NCBI RefSeq assembly: GCF_017874255.1
Contig: NZ_JAGGLD010000001.1
Coordinates: 1,054,001-1,118,000 of the forward strand
Origin: Paenibacillus shirakamiensis
Lineage (GTDB): Bacteria; Bacillota; Bacilli; Paenibacillales; Paenibacillaceae
Length of the DNA stretch: 64,000 nt
Reading direction: 5' to 3'
The notes beneath the pieces were generated by a model, which worked only from the letters and a program-made list of their open reading frames with translations, was not told the DNA's origin and did not search any database. Within the stretch, counting starts at the first letter, position 1; each line of letters starts with the position of its first letter. The translations under genes were made by a program, and so were the position numbers. Positions 8,326 to 18,361 of the stretch are shown here, piece by piece.

Positions 8326-9666
8326 CTAGTGTTTCTGTTTATCTGCAGCCGCCTGAAACTCGTTAATTAGTTGTTCCGGCGTAGAAGAGCCAGCGAAAAA
8401 TTTACCCAGTGCATTTTGTGCCTCATCCTTAAATCCAGGGGTACCAAAATCGATAAAAGAAGCTCCTGGCATGGAAGTCCCATTCATGAGGATATCTGTT
8501 AGTTGTTTTTGGACTTCGCTTTCTTTCCCTGTTAATTGATATTTTTGCGCAGGTACAGCTGCACCTGTATCCCAAGCCGCTTTAGCCCATTGATCTGCTC
8601 TCATCATATAATCAAAGAACTTTTTGGCCTCTTCTGGATGATTGGACGATGTTGTGAGTGCATACCCGCCTCCGTTCCATGCTAGCAAATCCGTAGCCTT
8701 GCCTTTACCGTCTTCAACCCTAGGCACACTCATAACTCCAAGGTTGCTGCGGAATTCAGCAGACAATTTTTCATTACTGGCCATACCTGCTTCCCACGAA
8801 CCCATATACCACATCGCAGCCTTCCCTTGGGTAAATAAGTTCTGAGAAGTACCATAATCAGCCGTCATATATGAATCTTGAAACATCTTTACATCCATCA
8901 ATTGTTTCATTAGTTCCGCAGTCTTCATAAAACTTGGATCTTGAGTGAACGGTTTCTTATGGTCTACTGCATCTAATATGGCGTTAGGATCTCCACTCAC
9001 TCGCTGAGCAAAGTCCTGATACATTAAGCCAAAAGTCCATAATTCTTTACCGTTAGTAGACATAGGTACGATGTTATTTGCTCGAAACGTCTTTGCAGCT
9101 TCAATCAGTTCATTAAAAGTTGTAGGTACTTTTACGTGATTATCAGTAAATAATTTTTTGTTATAGTAGATAACTTCATAATCACTGTTGCGAGGAAGTC
9201 CATAGATTTTGTTATCAAATGTATATGATTTGAAGGCCCCACTGAAAAACTTATAGTTGTCTCCTTCATATTCTTTAGGATCTAGCTCCCTTACATACTT
9301 AGCTTGGACCAAGGTGTTCAGATCGGCGCCGCTATGCACCATCGTAATGTCTATGGGCTCGTTAGATGCCATATAAGCCTTCTGCTTATTTCTAAAAGGT
9401 TCATCCCCAATGGCTTCGACCTCAATCTTGATGTTCGGGTTTTCTTTCATATAATTATCGACTACCATTTGTTCGGCCAAACCCTGGCCAGTCTTACGAT
9501 CAGGCTGATTGGTGAATAGACGTAAGGTAACCATTTTTGCATCTTTATCGCTGCTCTCCGATCCTGCTTTAGTACTACCACCGCTACTGCATGCTGCCAA
9601 CATGGCAACCATTAAAGTGGAAATAGCGACCAGTGTGTTCTTGTGGTATCTACTTGTCATATGCAT
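8326..9666 (-). CDS. Sugar-binding lipoprotein of ABC transporter (solute-binding family 1)
   Basis: 446 residues. A lipoprotein signal ends in the lipobox LAAC with Cys26 as the lipidated residue, followed by a serine/glycine linker. The rest has the family 1 binding-protein pattern (TLRLFTNQPD near the start, DITMVHSGADLNTLVQ, AAMWYMGSWEAGM, WNGGGYALTT). It captures an oligosaccharide outside the cell and delivers it to the two permeases encoded after it. First gene of a five-gene operon (binding protein, two permeases, GH20, GH43). ATG at 9666 has an AAGGGG site; a second ATG two codons later is also possible. Confidence 0.93.
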   Translation of the reverse strand: MHMTSRYHKNTLVAISTLMVAMLAACSSGGSTKAGSESSDKDAKMVTLRLFTNQPDRKTGQGLAEQMVVDNYMKENPNIKIEVEAIGDEPFRNKQKAYMASNEPIDITMVHSGADLNTLVQAKYVRELDPKEYEGDNYKFFSGAFKSYTFDNKIYGLPRNSDYEVIYYNKKLFTDNHVKVPTTFNELIEAAKTFRANNIVPMSTNGKELWTFGLMYQDFAQRVSGDPNAILDAVDHKKPFTQDPSFMKTAELMKQLMDVKMFQDSYMTADYGTSQNLFTQGKAAMWYMGSWEAGMASNEKLSAEFRSNLGVMSVPRVEDGKGKATDLLAWNGGGYALTTSSNHPEEAKKFFDYMMRADQWAKAAWDTGAAVPAQKYQLTGKESEVQKQLTDILMNGTSMPGASFIDFGTPGFKDEAQNALGKFFAGSSTPEQLINEFQAAADKQKH

Positions 9667-9792
9667 TCTTTATCCCCTTTTTATTAATAATGACTTCATA
9701 TTGCCTGAATGAATCATAACGTGCCTTTAAATTATCGTCAGTAGAGAAAAAACGAAGAAAGTTGAAATTTGTCGAATGATCAACCTTTCATA

Positions 9793-9821
9793 TTGAACAC
9801 ATTTCACATTAAGATTAGTAT
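9793..9821 (+). promoter_or_regulatory. Promoter of the histidine kinase/response regulator pair
   Basis: TTGAAC (9793-9798), 17-base spacer, TAGTAT (9816-9821): a good sigma-A type match 36 bases ahead of the kinase start. It lies in the divergent region (9667-9856) that must also hold the promoter of the transporter operon. Confidence 0.55.
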
Positions 9822-9856
9822 TGTTTTAGTGCTCTATAGAAATGAGGAAATGTATT

Positions 9857-11671
9857 ATGAAAAATTTTTATATGAATTTGAATATGAAATATAAAATTTT
9901 TATATTTTTCTACATACTTATCATCATGATTTCTATTACATTCGGTTATTACTGTTACCAAATCTCTAGCAAGCAAATCGTTAATAAAGTTAGCTTGACT
10001 AATCTCGGTGTGGTCAATGAAATTAGAAACAATATGACAAGCATGCAGCGGAACATTTCTGATTGGATTACCGTTTTTAGTCTAGCACCTGAAATACAGG
10101 AATCCTTAGTTACAAAAAACAGAGTATCTAAACGATTACAGACCTCTTTATATTTAGGTCAAACGGCTTCAATTATGAATCAGATGCTATTTTCGAAGAA
10201 TTTCGATTATTTAGCTCTTTATGGTGCTGAAGATTATCCTATTTTTCAAGAAGCCACAGACGGAAGCAATGGTTCAGGCAGCCTGAAGCAGATTCAACTT
10301 ACCGAAATATATCAATATGCTCTTAAAAAAAATGGTGCCTCCTATTGGTTTTCTCTTAATGACTCCAGCACTTTATTTATTCAGAATAATCGAAATGAAA
10401 AGATTGGTATGACGCGTATCGTTCGAGACATCCACAATGGGAACCATATCGGCTTTGTCTTCACAGGGATTAACCTAAAAACGATAAAGGAACAGTACTT
10501 GAGGAATCTATATGATGATCAACATGGTATTTTAATCTTAGATGAGAAGGGTTCGACTCTGCTGCAAGCTGGTATGGAAGCTATCTCTATGAATTCCTCT
10601 AGCTTATCTATCTCGAATCTATTACATACTTATGAATCTGGCGATGCGATAACCAAAGTACATGGAAAAAATATGCTTGTTACATATAGTGCTATAAATG
10701 AAAACGGCTGGAGAGTTGTATATCTGGTCCCTCTTTCTCTCTTGACGAAGGAACTTAGTTCAATCAAAACGTTTGTCTTTATTATGATTGTTGCTTGTCT
10801 GTTATTGAGCTTGCCATTTATGATGGTTCTCACCAGAATTATTACTTCCCCTATTAAAAATCTTGTCTATTCCATGGAAAGATTTCAAAATGGACATTTT
10901 GATGAACGTGTCGATATTAAATATCGTGATGAAATTGGGCATCTTAGCCGGGGCTATAACAAAATGGTTAAAAACATAAAAAAATTAGTGGACGAAGTTT
11001 ATGTACTGGAGCTAAAAGAAAAAGAAGCTGAATTGAAAGCGCTACAATCTCAAATTAATCCTCATTTTTTGTACAACACACTAGATATGATTTTTTGGGA
11101 GGCTGAATCAGCTGGGCAATCTCAGATTAGTGAGATGATTATCCATTTGTCTCGCTTGTTTCGCTTGAATTTGAACAAAGGTAAAAGTATGACGAATTTG
11201 GCAAGAGAAAGCGAAATGCTCGAACTCTATTTATCTCTACAAAAAATGAGATTTAAGGATTCCCTAACCTACCAGATTAATATTTCGTCAGAACTTAATC
11301 CTTACGTGATTATGAAGTTGATTCTTCAACCCTTCATAGAAAATGCGTTAGTTCATGGCATCGAACAAAAGCGAGGCGGTGGAACTATCAGTGTTAGCGG
11401 GGAGTTAATTGGAAGTCGTATGTTATTCCAGATTAAGGATTCCGGGGTAGGAATGAGCGAGGAGACTATACAGCAATTACTTATGGAACAACCTGCAAGC
11501 AACATCAACACAGATAACGATACCAGCGGATATGCGATACACAATATTATTGCAAGACTAAAGTATTACTACAATGACAACTATCAACTTCGCTTTATTA
11601 GCAGTATGGGACAGGGTACAACCGTGGAATTAAACCTTCCCGCAATTCGTGAAAGTAAGGAGGGAATATAA
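9857..11671 (+). CDS. Sensor histidine kinase, YesM type
   Basis: 604 residues from ATG 9857. An ATG at 9842 is in frame but overlaps the ribosome site GAGG (9844-9847), which is spaced 9 bases from 9857, so 9857 is preferred. Architecture: span 1 at about 14-33, a long extracellular sensor (35-290), span 2 (TFVFIMIVACLLLSLPFMMVL), a HAMP domain, then the LytS/YesM-type kinase with QSQINPHFLYNTLD (phospho-His about residue 402) and the ATP-binding motifs FIENALVHG and DSGVGM. It should sense extracellular sugar, probably through or alongside the binding lipoprotein, and phosphorylate the partner regulator. Its stop overlaps the regulator start by one base (TAATG). Confidence 0.93.
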   Translation: MKNFYMNLNMKYKIFIFFYILIIMISITFGYYCYQISSKQIVNKVSLTNLGVVNEIRNNMTSMQRNISDWITVFSLAPEIQESLVTKNRVSKRLQTSLYLGQTASIMNQMLFSKNFDYLALYGAEDYPIFQEATDGSNGSGSLKQIQLTEIYQYALKKNGASYWFSLNDSSTLFIQNNRNEKIGMTRIVRDIHNGNHIGFVFTGINLKTIKEQYLRNLYDDQHGILILDEKGSTLLQAGMEAISMNSSSLSISNLLHTYESGDAITKVHGKNMLVTYSAINENGWRVVYLVPLSLLTKELSSIKTFVFIMIVACLLLSLPFMMVLTRIITSPIKNLVYSMERFQNGHFDERVDIKYRDEIGHLSRGYNKMVKNIKKLVDEVYVLELKEKEAELKALQSQINPHFLYNTLDMIFWEAESAGQSQISEMIIHLSRLFRLNLNKGKSMTNLARESEMLELYLSLQKMRFKDSLTYQINISSELNPYVIMKLILQPFIENALVHGIEQKRGGGTISVSGELIGSRMLFQIKDSGVGMSEETIQQLLMEQPASNINTDNDTSGYAIHNIIARLKYYYNDNYQLRFISSMGQGTTVELNLPAIRESKEGI

Positions 11672-13272
11672 TGATTCAAATTATGCTTGTAGATGATGAA
11701 GAACGCGCCCGTAAAGGAATTTGTACTTTAATCGATTGGGAAAAATACGGGGTAACCATAGTCGCAGAAGCTAGAGATGGGATCGAAGCGCTTGAGCTAT
11801 TGCAAGTCATGAATGTTGACATTCTAATTACGGATATTCGAATGCCTGAAATGGATGGTTTAGCTTTAATTGAGCATGTTTCTACACATTTTTCTCATAT
11901 CAAATGTGTGGTGATGAGTGGATTCGACGATTTCTCATTTGCAAAAAAAGCGATAACATTTGGAGTTACTGACTATTTGCTTAAGCCTAGCCGCACCCAA
12001 GAGATATTGGATACTGTTCTAAAATTAGTTCATATGATTGAATTGGAAAGGCATCAAGAAGATACACTGGAGAAGCTTCGCAAAGGATTTCGGGAGAGCT
12101 TCCCCCTTTTAAAAGAAGATACATTAAGAAGACTAGTAACAACTCCCAATCCTCCCTTACATCGACTGCTGTCCCTATTGCGACTGAATCAGATTGATTT
12201 TCCATTAGCCTACTTCGGTACGATCGTCCTGCAGATCGATGATTTCCATTCTTTGCAGCAGCAATTTGGCCCTGAGGATATTGAATTATATAAATACAGC
12301 CTCAAAAATATTGCAGAAGAAACGATATCTCCTTCCTATATTTGTGCTGGATTGGAGCATGAAGATGACATCTTAATCATTATGAATAGTGGGGAATGGG
12401 TGAGTTCCGATGATTATATCCTTCTAGCTCAGCAAATCCAAACCAACATACAGAAGTATCTTCATTTCACTGTTTCCATTGGCTTAGGTAGTCTCGGAGC
12501 ATCTGCCAAGCATTTGTACACCTCCTACCGAGAGGCAACCAGAGCGCTCAACAATAGGTATTATCTTGGCCGAGCCAAAATTGTAGATTATACCAAAACC
12601 ATTGATGATGATCTGGATCAAACTTCATATCCCTTAGTTGAAGAAAAAGCTATTTTGCAAGTTCTGCTTCAAGGGAAACGCGAAGACTTGCTTGCTCGTC
12701 TGATACAATTCAGACATGCACTACATCCGGAAAGTAGCTCCAAAGAACATATTGTGAGATCAATGATTGCCTTAGTCTTTACTTTATACAGGGATTGTGT
12801 GGAGAGGAATTTAAATACAGGCGAAATATTCGGACAGGATTTAATCAAGTTATCTCATATCATGTCCCAATCCAGCTTAGATGTTATTCAAAACCTGTTG
12901 TATGATCTATTGTTGTCTATTTCAGATAAACGAAGTACACAAAAAAACGCTAACAAGTTGTTCCAAAGCGTTCTAAAATGCATCCATTCCAACTACAACA
13001 AGGATATTAGCCGAGAAACTGTAGCTCGCGAAGTTTTCATTAGCCCAGGATACCTGAGTCTATTGTTCAAGCAAGAATTAAATATGAATTTTCTTGAGTA
13101 TTTGCATCAATTTCGTATAGAAAAAGCCAGCGAGTATCTAAGTGACCGCAGCTTAAAAATCACGGAAATAGCGCATCAAGTCGGTTATAACGATGATAAA
13201 TATTTCTTTCAAGTTTTTAAGAAATATAGAGGCATGACACCAAATCAGTATCGAAACCAATGTATAGATTAA
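11671..13272 (+). CDS. Response regulator with AraC-type DNA-binding domain, YesN type
   Basis: 533 residues. Receiver domain at 1-120 with the acidic pair at 8-9, phospho-acceptor Asp55 in DILITDIRMP and the conserved Lys in YLLKPS. The middle (about 130-420) is the long helical/degenerate GGDEF-like linker common in YesN proteins. The last 100 residues hold two helix-turn-helix motifs (RETVAREVFISPGYLSLLFK and ITEIAHQVGYNDDKYFFQVF). It most likely activates the divergent transporter/glycosidase operon when phosphorylated by the kinase encoded just before it. Confidence 0.93.
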   Translation: MIQIMLVDDEERARKGICTLIDWEKYGVTIVAEARDGIEALELLQVMNVDILITDIRMPEMDGLALIEHVSTHFSHIKCVVMSGFDDFSFAKKAITFGVTDYLLKPSRTQEILDTVLKLVHMIELERHQEDTLEKLRKGFRESFPLLKEDTLRRLVTTPNPPLHRLLSLLRLNQIDFPLAYFGTIVLQIDDFHSLQQQFGPEDIELYKYSLKNIAEETISPSYICAGLEHEDDILIIMNSGEWVSSDDYILLAQQIQTNIQKYLHFTVSIGLGSLGASAKHLYTSYREATRALNNRYYLGRAKIVDYTKTIDDDLDQTSYPLVEEKAILQVLLQGKREDLLARLIQFRHALHPESSSKEHIVRSMIALVFTLYRDCVERNLNTGEIFGQDLIKLSHIMSQSSLDVIQNLLYDLLLSISDKRSTQKNANKLFQSVLKCIHSNYNKDISRETVAREVFISPGYLSLLFKQELNMNFLEYLHQFRIEKASEYLSDRSLKITEIAHQVGYNDDKYFFQVFKKYRGMTPNQYRNQCID

Positions 13273-13293
13273 TTGTAAAATTCCTCCATGACT

Positions 13294-13320
13294 AAAGGGC
13301 TTTGCCCTCTTTAATTTTTA
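13294..13320 (+). terminator. Weak terminator after the two-component pair
   Basis: AGGGC-TTT-GCCCT stem with flanking A/T pairs and a TTTAATTTTT tail, 22 bases after the regulator stop. From 13321 to 13499 no gene is seen; the minus-strand hydrolase ends at 13500. Confidence 0.55.
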
Positions 13321-13499
13321 GCTTATTGTAACTTCTTGCTCTGTTGACTTTTTCGAATTCTGTAGATCAGCAATATGGTGTTATAAGGCTAAAATCCTTA
13401 TCAAATAAATAATATATAATTCCGCCTAAAAGAAAAAGATAAGCTCCAAAATATCCTCAGAAAGAACACTCTAGACCTTATCTATTCTAGTAAAGATAA

Positions 13500-15191
13500 T
13501 TAATGTTGATTGGGAATGACCGGTACCAAAAGGAAAGAATCATACTTTCCGCCGACGTACACGGAATGATTTCCTTTATTCACTGTCTGTCTATGCCCAT
13601 ACCCTCTTGAAGCTGCCGGGTTGTCATCGATGATGATATCGCTACCTTGGATGACCAGCACCAGACTTTCCCCGCTCTTAAGGAATATGCTTGAAGGCAA
13701 TATTTCAATTTCTACCGGCACAATCTCATCTTTATTAAGTTTTAGTAATCTTTTGTGCTTAAGTACAGGTTGATAAGGAGTCGATTTCACAGAATCCAGC
13801 TCTCTATGGGAAACCCGCAACCATCCGCTAGATACCTGACCTTGTTCAAGATGGTTAAAGTCGGGCAAGAATACTTCATTACCACGTCGATCGTACTTCT
13901 TAACCCCAACAAAAATATCCATATCATCCGTATCGTCTGCGGAGACCCAGAGTTTAAGCTTCATATTGCCAGTCAGCTCTATATCCTTGTCGGTGGTGAA
14001 AGTAAACCTTAAGTCCCTGTTTTCCGTCTGACCGAACTCGGCATTATAGGTGAGTCTGGTTTCGTTCCGAACAGGTTCTTGCTGTAAGGACATTTCTACT
14101 CCATTCAGATAATATTCGGAATAGCTGGTTTGGGGGAGTGGCCATTCATTTGCAATACGAATGTGTCCCTTATAAAATTTCTCGCTGACCTCATAGCGTA
14201 CACGAGGCGTATCCATCCAGTCATTCTCTATGCCCTTCAGAAAATAATCAAAAAATTCCTTCTGCTGTTCCAGTGATTCACGTAAATAGTAGGTTTCCCA
14301 CTCCTTGCGGCCATGAACTAGTAGCCACTTGTCTTTGGATGAAGACTGTTTAAATCCTTCGAAGGTACCTCGGTTATGCAATCCTTGAGTAGACCAGCTC
14401 GCACATACCAACATGGGCACCTTGATGTCAGACAAGGTAACCGCTCTTTCTTCCCAGTATTCATCGAGCAACGGATGTTCTTTTTGCGCCGCTACCATCT
14501 CTTCTATATTGTTATTTGGCCACCGGGTATGTTGCAACTTCTCAAATTCAGATGAGAACACCGTTTCAGGTATTCCGCCGTGAAAGTACCATTCCCGGTA
14601 CAAATCAGAAGTCCCTTCCCATGGGATGATCGCCTTCAGATGAGGAGGATTCAAAGCGGCCACCCGCCATTGAGTCATGGCCAGATAGGACACTCCATTT
14701 AGCCCCACATTGCCATCGCTCCACTCCTGAACGCCCGCCCATTCGATAACTTCATAATAATCTTGTGTTTCCGTCTTCGTCCATGGATAGAGGTCACCTT
14801 CTGAATTCGAACTACCCCGCGTGGCAATTTTAATCAATATATAATCATTGGGAACCCAAAAACCGGGATCAGGTGACTCAAATGGCGCAAAAAGTGATGT
14901 GACGATTGTCCCTACCGTCGGCCAGACTTGACGAAATGTTTCATAAGGAGGTAAGCCATCTTTATTATAAGGATCCATGCTCATGACCACCGGGAACTTC
15001 CCCGGCTTGTCCGGGCGGAAAATATTGACGTATATAGTGACCCCATCCCGCATTTGAATAGGAACGTCTTTCTCCATGATTACCTCTTGATTTCCATAAT
15101 GTGCAGTTGTCATGACTATTTTGTTCAGACCTGGTTTTGTGTCATTAGGATGTGTCGGTTTCAGATCAGGACGGCCCAAAAATTTGTTCAT
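13500..15191 (-). CDS. CocE/NonD family hydrolase (X-Pro dipeptidyl-peptidase S15 fold)
   Basis: 563 residues, full length. The N-terminal alpha/beta-hydrolase part opens with MEKDVPIQMRDGVTIYVNIFRP; the nucleophile elbow reads GLNGVSYLAMTQW (Ser in the G-x-S position), followed by a helical cap and a C-terminal jelly-roll domain (about 370-563, ending near RGYGHRQTVNKGNHSVYVGG). Relatives include cocaine esterase, cephalosporin acylase-like and X-prolyl peptidases, so an ester or amide of a small acyl group is the likely substrate. No signal peptide. It is transcribed divergently from a TetR-type regulator, which probably controls it. Confidence 0.88.
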   Translation of the reverse strand: MNKFLGRPDLKPTHPNDTKPGLNKIVMTTAHYGNQEVIMEKDVPIQMRDGVTIYVNIFRPDKPGKFPVVMSMDPYNKDGLPPYETFRQVWPTVGTIVTSLFAPFESPDPGFWVPNDYILIKIATRGSSNSEGDLYPWTKTETQDYYEVIEWAGVQEWSDGNVGLNGVSYLAMTQWRVAALNPPHLKAIIPWEGTSDLYREWYFHGGIPETVFSSEFEKLQHTRWPNNNIEEMVAAQKEHPLLDEYWEERAVTLSDIKVPMLVCASWSTQGLHNRGTFEGFKQSSSKDKWLLVHGRKEWETYYLRESLEQQKEFFDYFLKGIENDWMDTPRVRYEVSEKFYKGHIRIANEWPLPQTSYSEYYLNGVEMSLQQEPVRNETRLTYNAEFGQTENRDLRFTFTTDKDIELTGNMKLKLWVSADDTDDMDIFVGVKKYDRRGNEVFLPDFNHLEQGQVSSGWLRVSHRELDSVKSTPYQPVLKHKRLLKLNKDEIVPVEIEILPSSIFLKSGESLVLVIQGSDIIIDDNPAASRGYGHRQTVNKGNHSVYVGGKYDSFLLVPVIPNQH

Positions 15192-15274
15192 TGAGAATAC
15201 ATCCTTCCATACAAATTTTTTTATTGTAAATTCTTTTAACTTATTATCAGTATTCCCGCCTTTGAGTATAATAC

Positions 15275-15288
15275 GATTTAATTAAATC
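15275..15288. promoter_or_regulatory. Palindrome in the divergent hydrolase/TetR region, candidate operator
   Basis: Perfect 14-bp palindrome GATTTAATTAAATC. It sits just upstream of a TATACT -10-like element on the minus strand, i.e. in the promoter spacer of the hydrolase gene, a common place for TetR-family repressor sites. The assignment is inferred from position and symmetry. Confidence 0.4.
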
Positions 15289-15447
15289 CATTTCTAATGT
15301 CGCATTTAAAGGACAACCTGTTGTTTAACTATTACATTTCAAAGTATAAAATAGGATTAGCTTCTGTTCAATAATCAAAAACGGACAATGTGTTGGTAAT
15401 GGAACAGCTTTAATCACAGTGTTGGATAAAAATAAGGAGGGATTGAG

Positions 15448-16065
15448 TTGCGGAATATGAAGGCTGATTTACGTGTAATTCGCACAAAGGAATCGATTCG
15501 GCAAGCACTAGTGGAATTGATAAATGAAAAAGGTTTTAAAGCAATTACAGTTAAAGACATAACCATGAAGGCGAACATTAACAGAGGTACATTTTATGCT
15601 CACTATCAAGACAAATTTGATCTCATGACCAAATGCGAAGAGGACGTTATGCTTGATCTCTCCCAACTTACAAAAGAAAGCTATCCAAGTGTTATTTCCG
15701 CACTTGAGACTGACTCAAACACGGTAATGCCCTTTACTTTTACTATTTCATTATTTGAATATTTACATAAAAATAGCGGATTTATGAAAGCAGTTTTAGG
15801 TCCTAAAGGGGATTTATCTTTTCAAACTAAATTGAAAGATTTGATGTGGGAAACCCTCTATGGAAATAATCCGAATGCTTTTTTAAAGGAAGAAGATTTC
15901 CTAATTCCCGGACAATATTTAGCTGCTTATATGGGAACTGCAATAATAGGCGTATTTCAACAATGGCTGGAAAGTGGCACAAAAGAGTCTCCTCTTGAAA
16001 TGGCACGAATCTTAACGACCCTTTCGGTGAATGGTCCATTCTTTGCAGCTGGTTTAAAAAAATAA
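15448..16065 (+). CDS. TetR/AcrR family transcriptional regulator
   Basis: 205 residues. The start is a TTG at 15448, fixed by a perfect AAGGAGG site at 7-base spacing; the next ATG (15457) would be too far from it. The helix-turn-helix is at about residues 25-50 (FKAITVKDITMKANINRGTFYAHYQDKFDL), the standard TetR N-terminal motif. The C-terminal ligand/dimer part is helical. A likely target is the divergent CocE-type hydrolase gene and itself. The AraC-type gene follows after 40 bases and may be co-transcribed. Confidence 0.9.
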   Translation: MRNMKADLRVIRTKESIRQALVELINEKGFKAITVKDITMKANINRGTFYAHYQDKFDLMTKCEEDVMLDLSQLTKESYPSVISALETDSNTVMPFTFTISLFEYLHKNSGFMKAVLGPKGDLSFQTKLKDLMWETLYGNNPNAFLKEEDFLIPGQYLAAYMGTAIIGVFQQWLESGTKESPLEMARILTTLSVNGPFFAAGLKK

Positions 16066-16105
16066 AATCTTATCCTTAATAAAAGATTACAAAAAGGAGC
16101 ATTTT

Positions 16106-17035
16106 ATGGAAAATATTTTTAGACAACAAAAAGAATTGGCCAAGCTTATACAAAAGTATTCTGTCCAAGATGGAGTACACGAAACACTCATTCCAGCTTT
16201 ATATATTATTCAAATGTCGAGAATGGCTGAACCTTCTCACCGGATTTTCAAACCGTGTTTTTGTGTCATCGCTCAAGGGCTAAAAGAAGTATATCTTGCG
16301 CACGAACGTTTTGAGTATGGCCTAACAGACTACCTCATTGCTTCTATGGATCTCCCTGTTATGGGGAAAATTATTAAAGCTACACCTGAATTGCCCTATT
16401 TGAGCATAAAACTAGAATTTACGCATTCACAGATTTTAGAGATCCTAAATGAGTCAAATTTAATGATCGAACCCAAAGATCAAGCAAACCGCGCCTTGTT
16501 TGTGGGTCAGATGGAACCTTTTCTTATGAATGCAACACTTCGATTGGTCAAATTACTCGACAGACCGGATGATATTCCGTTTCTTGCTCCCTTGATTACA
16601 AAAGAGGTCCTATATGCACTTCTTAAAAGTCCATATGGCGTCACTTTAAGACAAATAGCCATAGAAGGCAGCAATAATTACCGAATCATGGAAACGCTTG
16701 AACATATAACTCGATATTTCAATCATCCCCTTCGAATTGAAGAACTTGCCGAAACTGCCAATATGAGCATCCCTTCGTTTCATCGCAACTTCAAACAGGT
16801 GACCGGCATGAGTCCCATCCAATTTCAAAAACAACTCCGATTGCAAGAAGCTCGTCGGTTATTACTTTCGGAATCCGCGGAAGCCTCAGAGGCTGCCTTT
16901 CATGTCGGTTATGAGAGCGCCTCCCAGTTCAGTCGGGAATATTCCCGTTTGTTCGGTGCTCCTCCCAAATCGGACATCAAACGTATCAAGGAAATTTACG
17001 ATACATCGAAGAATATAGCTTTCTCTGCTGATTAA
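16106..17035 (+). CDS. AraC family transcriptional regulator with AraC_N-type sensor domain
   Basis: 309 residues. About residues 20-175 match the AraC N-terminal family found in regulators next to oxidoreductases (PALYIIQMSRMAEPSHRIFKPCFCVIAQG is in this part, cupin-like). The C-terminal 100 residues hold two helix-turn-helix motifs (IEELAETANMSIPSFHRNFK and ASEAAFHVGYESASQFSREY). ATG at 16106 follows AAAAAGGAG. It is followed by an aldo/keto reductase, and the two are separated by a large inverted repeat; regulation of that reductase is the simplest reading. Regulators of this subfamily often control aldehyde or quinone reductases. Confidence 0.9.
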   Translation: MENIFRQQKELAKLIQKYSVQDGVHETLIPALYIIQMSRMAEPSHRIFKPCFCVIAQGLKEVYLAHERFEYGLTDYLIASMDLPVMGKIIKATPELPYLSIKLEFTHSQILEILNESNLMIEPKDQANRALFVGQMEPFLMNATLRLVKLLDRPDDIPFLAPLITKEVLYALLKSPYGVTLRQIAIEGSNNYRIMETLEHITRYFNHPLRIEELAETANMSIPSFHRNFKQVTGMSPIQFQKQLRLQEARRLLLSESAEASEAAFHVGYESASQFSREYSRLFGAPPKSDIKRIKEIYDTSKNIAFSAD

Positions 17036-17066
17036 CGGAGAATACCCATTGATATGATTAGGCAAT

Positions 17067-17102
17067 CATTTAATACAATTGTGTTAACGATTGTATTAAA
17101 TG
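17067..17102. promoter_or_regulatory. 13-bp perfect inverted repeat upstream of aldo/keto reductase
   Basis: CATTTAATACAAT (17067-17079) and ATTGTATTAAATG (17090-17102) flank a 10-base spacer. There is no T-run, so this looks more like an operator than a terminator. It lies 86 bases before the reductase start. It might bind the TetR-family or AraC-type regulator encoded upstream. Confidence 0.5.
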
Positions 17103-17172
17103 TCGGCGCATAATAAGTAAGGAAGCGGATTTCAACCTCGAAATTATTATAGCTACAGACCAACTAATCTAG

Positions 17173-18039
<867 letters not shown>

Positions 18040-18110
18040 TCTCTATGTTCGTATACTCAACCCCTAACTACTTAAGAGACTATGCTTCATAATATTTTAC
18101 CTAGGATACT

Positions 18111-18145
18111 AAAAAAAGCTGGCCTAATTAGCCTAGCTTTTTTTA
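18111..18145 (+). terminator. Terminator after aldo/keto reductase
   Basis: AAAAAAAGCTGGCC then GGC-less loop and GCCTAGCTTTTTTT: an interrupted stem with one bulge, ending in seven T. The A-run on the left makes it potentially bidirectional. The rest of the gap to 18361 is AT-rich and must carry the subtilase promoter; no clear elements were fixed. Confidence 0.8.
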
Positions 18146-18361
18146 TACACTTTGAAATAACCAATATTAATGTTCTCATTTCAACTTTGAGCTTTTCCGT
18201 TTCTTCAACGCCTAAGTTCTATTCAAGTCTATGACTCTACAAAGGCTTGAAATTATTTATAATTAAACGAATTCATTAATTTCATAATGAGTCCAAGCTG
18301 AATTCTATTATTTTAATACACTATTCCGAATCTATTAGTTTTATTAGAGGAGGAATAGGTT

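Noticed and set aside
9842-9856. ATG at 9842 as start of the histidine kinase
   Set aside because: It overlaps the ribosome site that serves ATG 9857.
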